From the NCBI RefSeq assembly GCF_900112185.1, contig NZ_FOKP01000001.1:434001-498000 (forward strand): DNA of 64,000 nucleotides, given 5' to 3'. A program made the position numbers and the translations under genes. Source of the DNA: Allobosea sp. CRIB-10 (GTDB lineage: Bacteria > Pseudomonadota > Alphaproteobacteria > Rhizobiales > Beijerinckiaceae). This document shows positions 61,273 through 64,000 of this stretch, in pieces (positions within the stretch are counted from its first letter, which is position 1; each line of letters starts with the position of its first letter). The notes beneath the pieces were generated by a model that was given only the letters and a program-made list of their open reading frames with translations, had not been told where the DNA came from and searched no databases.

Positions 61273-62255
61273 CAGCTCGCCCTCGCAACCTCGACATGCC
61301 GCACGGGATCGTGCATCGCCGACAGCACGCCGTCGAAATAGGCGATCGTCCGCTGGAGTCCCTCCTGCAACGGCACTTTCGGCGCCCAGTGCAGCAGCTC
61401 CTGCGCCTTGCTGATGTCCGGGCAGCGCTGGCGCGGATCGTCCTGCGGCAGCGGTCTGTAGACGATCTGCGAGCGCGAGCCCGTCAGCTCGACGATCAGC
61501 TGCGCGATCTCGGCCATGGACGTCTCGACCGGGTTGCCGAGATTGACCGCGCCATCGAGCTTCTGGGTCACGTTCATCAGGCGCATCAGCCCTTCGACCA
61601 GATCGTCGACAAAGCAGAAGGCGCGGGTCTGGCGGCCGTCGCCATAGAGCGTGATCGGCTCGTTGCGCAGCGCCTGGACGATGAAGTTGGAGACGACGCG
61701 ACCATCCTCCAGATTCATCCGCGGCCCGTAGGTGTTGAAGATGCGGGCGATGCGGATCTCGACGCCGTGGCGCCGCTTGTAGTCGTAGAAGAGCGTCTCG
61801 GCGCAGCGCTTGCCCTCGTCATAGCAGGCCCTCGGCCCGCTGATGCTGACGAGCCCGCGATAGTCCTCGACCTGCGGATGGACGTCCGGGTCGCCGTAGA
61901 TCTCGCTGGTCGAGGCCTGCAGGATCGGGATGCCGAGACGCTTGGCCATGCCGAGCATGTTGATCGCGCCGAGCACGCTGGTCTTCGTGGTCTGCACGGG
62001 ATCGCGTTGATAGTGCACCGGCGAGGCCGGACAGGCGAGATTGTAGATCTCGTCGACCTCGAGATAGAGCGGGAAGGTCACGTCGTGCCGCAGCGCCTCG
62101 AAATTGGGCTGGCTAAGCAGCGCGCTCAGATTCTCGCGCCGGCCGGTATAGTAGTTGTCGACCGCGATGACCTGATGCCCCTGGGCGACCAGGCGCTCGC
62201 AGAGATGGCAGCCGAGGAAGCCGGCGCCGCCTGTGACGAGGATACGCTTCTGCAT
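61272..62255 (-). CDS. UDP-glucuronate decarboxylase (UDP-xylose synthase)
   Basis: This is a 327-residue extended SDR enzyme converting UDP-glucuronate to UDP-xylose. It has GGAGFLG near the N terminus, [19 protein letters not shown] with the UXS-specific CPASP motif, the catalytic YDEGKR (YxxxK) motif, and [12 protein letters not shown] and [14 protein letters not shown] typical of UXS. It is the first gene of the minus-strand unit and faces the export-protein gene across a 289-base gap. Confidence 0.94.
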   Translation of the reverse strand: MQKRILVTGGAGFLGCHLCERLVAQGHQVIAVDNYYTGRRENLSALLSQPNFEALRHDVTFPLYLEVDEIYNLACPASPVHYQRDPVQTTKTSVLGAINMLGMAKRLGIPILQASTSEIYGDPDVHPQVEDYRGLVSISGPRACYDEGKRCAETLFYDYKRRHGVEIRIARIFNTYGPRMNLEDGRVVSNFIVQALRNEPITLYGDGRQTRAFCFVDDLVEGLMRLMNVTQKLDGAVNLGNPVETSMAEIAQLIVELTGSRSQIVYRPLPQDDPRQRCPDISKAQELLHWAPKVPLQEGLQRTIAYFDGVLSAMHDPVRHVEVARAS

Positions 62256-62544
62256 GTCTGAGCTCCGCCGGATCGTCCACGGGAGGGAGCCGAAAGCTTT
62301 GCTGCAAGCGCTGCGTTCTCAAAGGACGCTTTGGGAGGTCAGCGTCCTCGTGACAACGAGGAAGGGCTACTTCTGCTGCGAAGCGACATGACGCGCGCCC
62401 CCTGCCGCGGCCTCCATCGACGACAATGGGATTAATCCGGTCGCGACGCGCCTTGGCCCGAATGCCAATGCGGGAAACGCTGCCGGTCCTGACATCCTGC
62501 TCGCATCGCATCGCCACGCTTTCGGCAGACGGTCGGAGCCAGCC
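62256..62544. promoter_or_regulatory. Divergent promoter region of the two polysaccharide transcription units
   Basis: About 290 bases separate the UDP-xylose synthase gene and the outer-membrane export gene. No gene or clear palindrome was seen. Promoters of both units should lie here. Confidence 0.4.
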
Positions 62545-63876
62545 TTGGACGCGTCACCTCACTTCCGGAACTCTCGCCGCATCTCTGGCCCGGTAGCTCT
62601 TGCCGTTCGATCGGAACGACAACGGCTCTGGCCGCTCGTCCTGGCGCTGCTCGCCGCGCTGCTCGTCCTGATCGCGACCGCCTCTGCTGCAGAGCGCGAC
62701 GCCGCCGATACGCTCTCGATCGGCGACAAGGTCACGATCTCGGTCTTCGGCCAGACGGACCTTTCCGGCGACTTCGTCCTGGACGGGTCGGGCGCCGTCA
62801 ACATGCCCCTCGCAGGACGGATCAGGATCGCCGGGCTCTCGGCGCCGGAAGCGGAGGCGCGCATCCGCAGCGCGCTGATGGACGGCTATCTCCGCGATGC
62901 CGTGGTCAGCCTGCGGATCGCCGAGCTGAAGCCCATCTACATCATGGGCGAGGTGCGCTCGCCGGGGACCTATCCCTTCCGGCACGGCCTCAATGTGCTG
63001 GGCGCTATCGCGCTCGCCGGCGGCTACCGCGTCGGCGACGAGTCTGTCGCCGTGCTCAAATCCGAGCTCCTGCTCGCCGATGAGCGCGAGCAGTTGCTCA
63101 GCGCCTCGCTCCAGACGCTTATGGCGCGACGCCTGCGGCTGGAGGCCGAGCGCGACGGCATCAAGCAGCTCGTGCCGGATGCGCGCATCTCGGGCATCGC
63201 CCAGCTCCTCGCCGGCGAGCAGGAGATCCTCGAGTTCCAGCGCCGGGCGCGCGAGGGCGAGCGCGAATTGCTGAGCCAGCAGGTCGCGCGGCTGCAATCC
63301 GAAAAGGCCGCCCTGACCGATCAAGCCCGACTGGTCGAGCGGCAGGTCGAGCTGACCCGCGAGCAGTCGAGCGAATACAACAAGCTGGCGACGACTGGCC
63401 ATGGCTTGCGCACCGTCCAGGTCGAGCGCGAGCGCGACTACGCCCGCACGCAGGGCGAGGCCGCGCGCCTGCGGGCCGAACTGGCCAAGAGCGAGACGGC
63501 GCTCGGCGAGCTGACGCTGCGACTGCGCGAACTCGACACCACCTATATGCGTCGCGTCGTGCTGGAGTTGCAGGATACGCGCCAGAAGATCCTCGAAGTC
63601 GAGCGCAGCCTCCCGGCCGCGCGCGAGATCGCCGAAAGCCGGCGCCGCAGGCTGGTCGCGAGCCAGGGCTCCGATGCGGCGGCGGATTGGGACATCCGGA
63701 TCACGCGGCAGGCCGGCCTCACGCCGGTTACGATCCGGGCGAGCTTCGAAACCACCCTCCAGCCGGGCGACATCGTCCAGCTTGCTCCCAAGGCGCGAAC
63801 GATCGAAGGCGGGCTCCCCGGCGAAGCCGCAAAGACACCGATGCGCTCGCTGACGGGTCTTGCCAGCCAGCAATGA
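62545..63876 (+). CDS. Polysaccharide export outer-membrane protein (Wza/KpsD-like) with long coiled coil
   Basis: This is a 443-residue export protein. The N-terminal ~50 residues end in a hydrophobic stretch (LWPLVLALLAALLVLIATASA) acting as a signal or anchor. Residues ~60-130 form the polysaccharide-export domain (IGDKVTISVFGQTDLSGDF, NMPLAGRIRIAG), and ~131-180 a SLBB domain (PIYIMGEVRSPGTYPFRHGL). A long coiled coil of about 190 residues follows. It starts at a TTG codon with GGAG upstream (62535-62538). No lipobox cysteine is seen, which is unlike classical Wza. Confidence 0.9.
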   Translation: MDASPHFRNSRRISGPVALAVRSERQRLWPLVLALLAALLVLIATASAAERDAADTLSIGDKVTISVFGQTDLSGDFVLDGSGAVNMPLAGRIRIAGLSAPEAEARIRSALMDGYLRDAVVSLRIAELKPIYIMGEVRSPGTYPFRHGLNVLGAIALAGGYRVGDESVAVLKSELLLADEREQLLSASLQTLMARRLRLEAERDGIKQLVPDARISGIAQLLAGEQEILEFQRRAREGERELLSQQVARLQSEKAALTDQARLVERQVELTREQSSEYNKLATTGHGLRTVQVERERDYARTQGEAARLRAELAKSETALGELTLRLRELDTTYMRRVVLELQDTRQKILEVERSLPAAREIAESRRRRLVASQGSDAAADWDIRITRQAGLTPVTIRASFETTLQPGDIVQLAPKARTIEGGLPGEAAKTPMRSLTGLASQQ

Positions 63877-63908
63877 TCTCGGCGCAGCCCTGCGGAAAGG
63901 CTCCCCAC

Positions 63909-64000
63909 ATGCCTGCGAAGATACGTCCGATCATCATGTGCGGTGGCGCCGGGACGCGGCTGTGGCCGACCTCGCGCAACTCGCTTCCCAAGCAGTTCGC
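63909..64000 (+). CDS. Mannose-1-phosphate guanylyltransferase (partial, N-terminal)
   Basis: Only the first 30 residues are in the window: MPAKIRPIIMCGGAGTRLWP and the following TSRNSLPKQF. The GGAGTRLWP...KQF motif is canonical for an active GDP-mannose pyrophosphorylase, in contrast to the degenerate paralogue at 47787-49184. It follows the export gene by 32 bases and has a GGAAAGG ribosome site. Whether it carries an isomerase domain cannot be seen. Confidence 0.92.
   Translation, partial: MPAKIRPIIMCGGAGTRLWPTSRNSLPKQF

Overview
The window is a GC-rich chromosomal segment of an alphaproteobacterium, most likely of the order Hyphomicrobiales (Rhizobiales). This is inferred from the alphaproteobacterial nuo operon (separate nuoC and nuoD, NuoE with a long C-terminal tail), the tig-clpP-clpX-lon block, a cysteine-type (metal-dependent) KdsA next to enolase, and tightly packed operons with many ATGA and TGATG overlaps. 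The genus cannot be fixed from the sequence alone; a Bosea-like genome would fit. No phage, transposase, integrase or CRISPR array is visible.

Layout. (1) 1-8420, minus strand: respiratory complex I operon nuoA-B-C-(GFA-fold gene)-D-E-F-G-H, with nuoH running off the left edge. (2) 8824-9441: an exported M15-type peptidoglycan peptidase-like protein. (3) 9515-21116, minus strand: a twelve-gene catabolic operon that holds hydroxyquinol 1,2-dioxygenase, maleylacetate reductase, an amidohydrolase, two further dehydrogenases, a sugar-type (CUT2) ABC importer, a YCII protein and an FMN reductase. It faces a divergent LysR regulator at 21236. (4) 22166-24978: a second LysR regulator/oxidoreductase pair and an alpha/beta hydrolase. 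(5) 25195-25735: tRNA-Asp, a decayed inverted copy of it, and tRNA-Val. (6) 25754-33628: a MerR-type regulator, then lon, clpX, clpP and trigger factor, then tRNA-Leu. (7) 33796-44206: a Tat-exported multicopper-oxidase-fold protein without a full copper site, kdsA, an MFS transporter, queF, enolase, an EamA transporter, a membrane protein, tgt, an ArsC-like protein, a phosphoribosyltransferase and a 2H phosphoesterase. (8) 44250-47693: pobR/pobA, a GFA protein and an ArsR/SRPBCC pair. (9) 47787-64000: a surface-polysaccharide and type I secretion locus.

How the genes work together. The catabolic operon appears to bring in a small polar compound and feed it to hydroxyquinol, then maleylacetate, then 3-oxoadipate. 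Its YCII + hydroxyquinol dioxygenase + maleylacetate reductase + flavin reductase content resembles the lower 2,4,5-T (tft) pathway, but no aromatic monooxygenase is present, so the substrate is unknown. pobA opens a separate aromatic route (4-hydroxybenzoate to protocatechuate). queF and tgt both serve queuosine modification of tRNA. The polysaccharide locus supplies GDP-mannose (ManC), GDP-L-galactose/L-gulose (a plant-like GDP-mannose 3,5-epimerase) and UDP-xylose (UDP-glucuronate decarboxylase), plus a lipid-linked initiating transferase, a WecB/TagA transferase, a Wzc/ExoP-like co-polymerase and an outer-membrane export protein. A type I secretion ABC/HlyD pair sits beside an unusual beta-helix protein that is its probable cargo.

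Several enzymes have lost textbook catalytic residues: the multicopper oxidase, the nucleotidyltransferase half of the first ManC, the ATPase motifs of the Wzc-like protein and the zinc site of Tgt. These are listed as separate findings.
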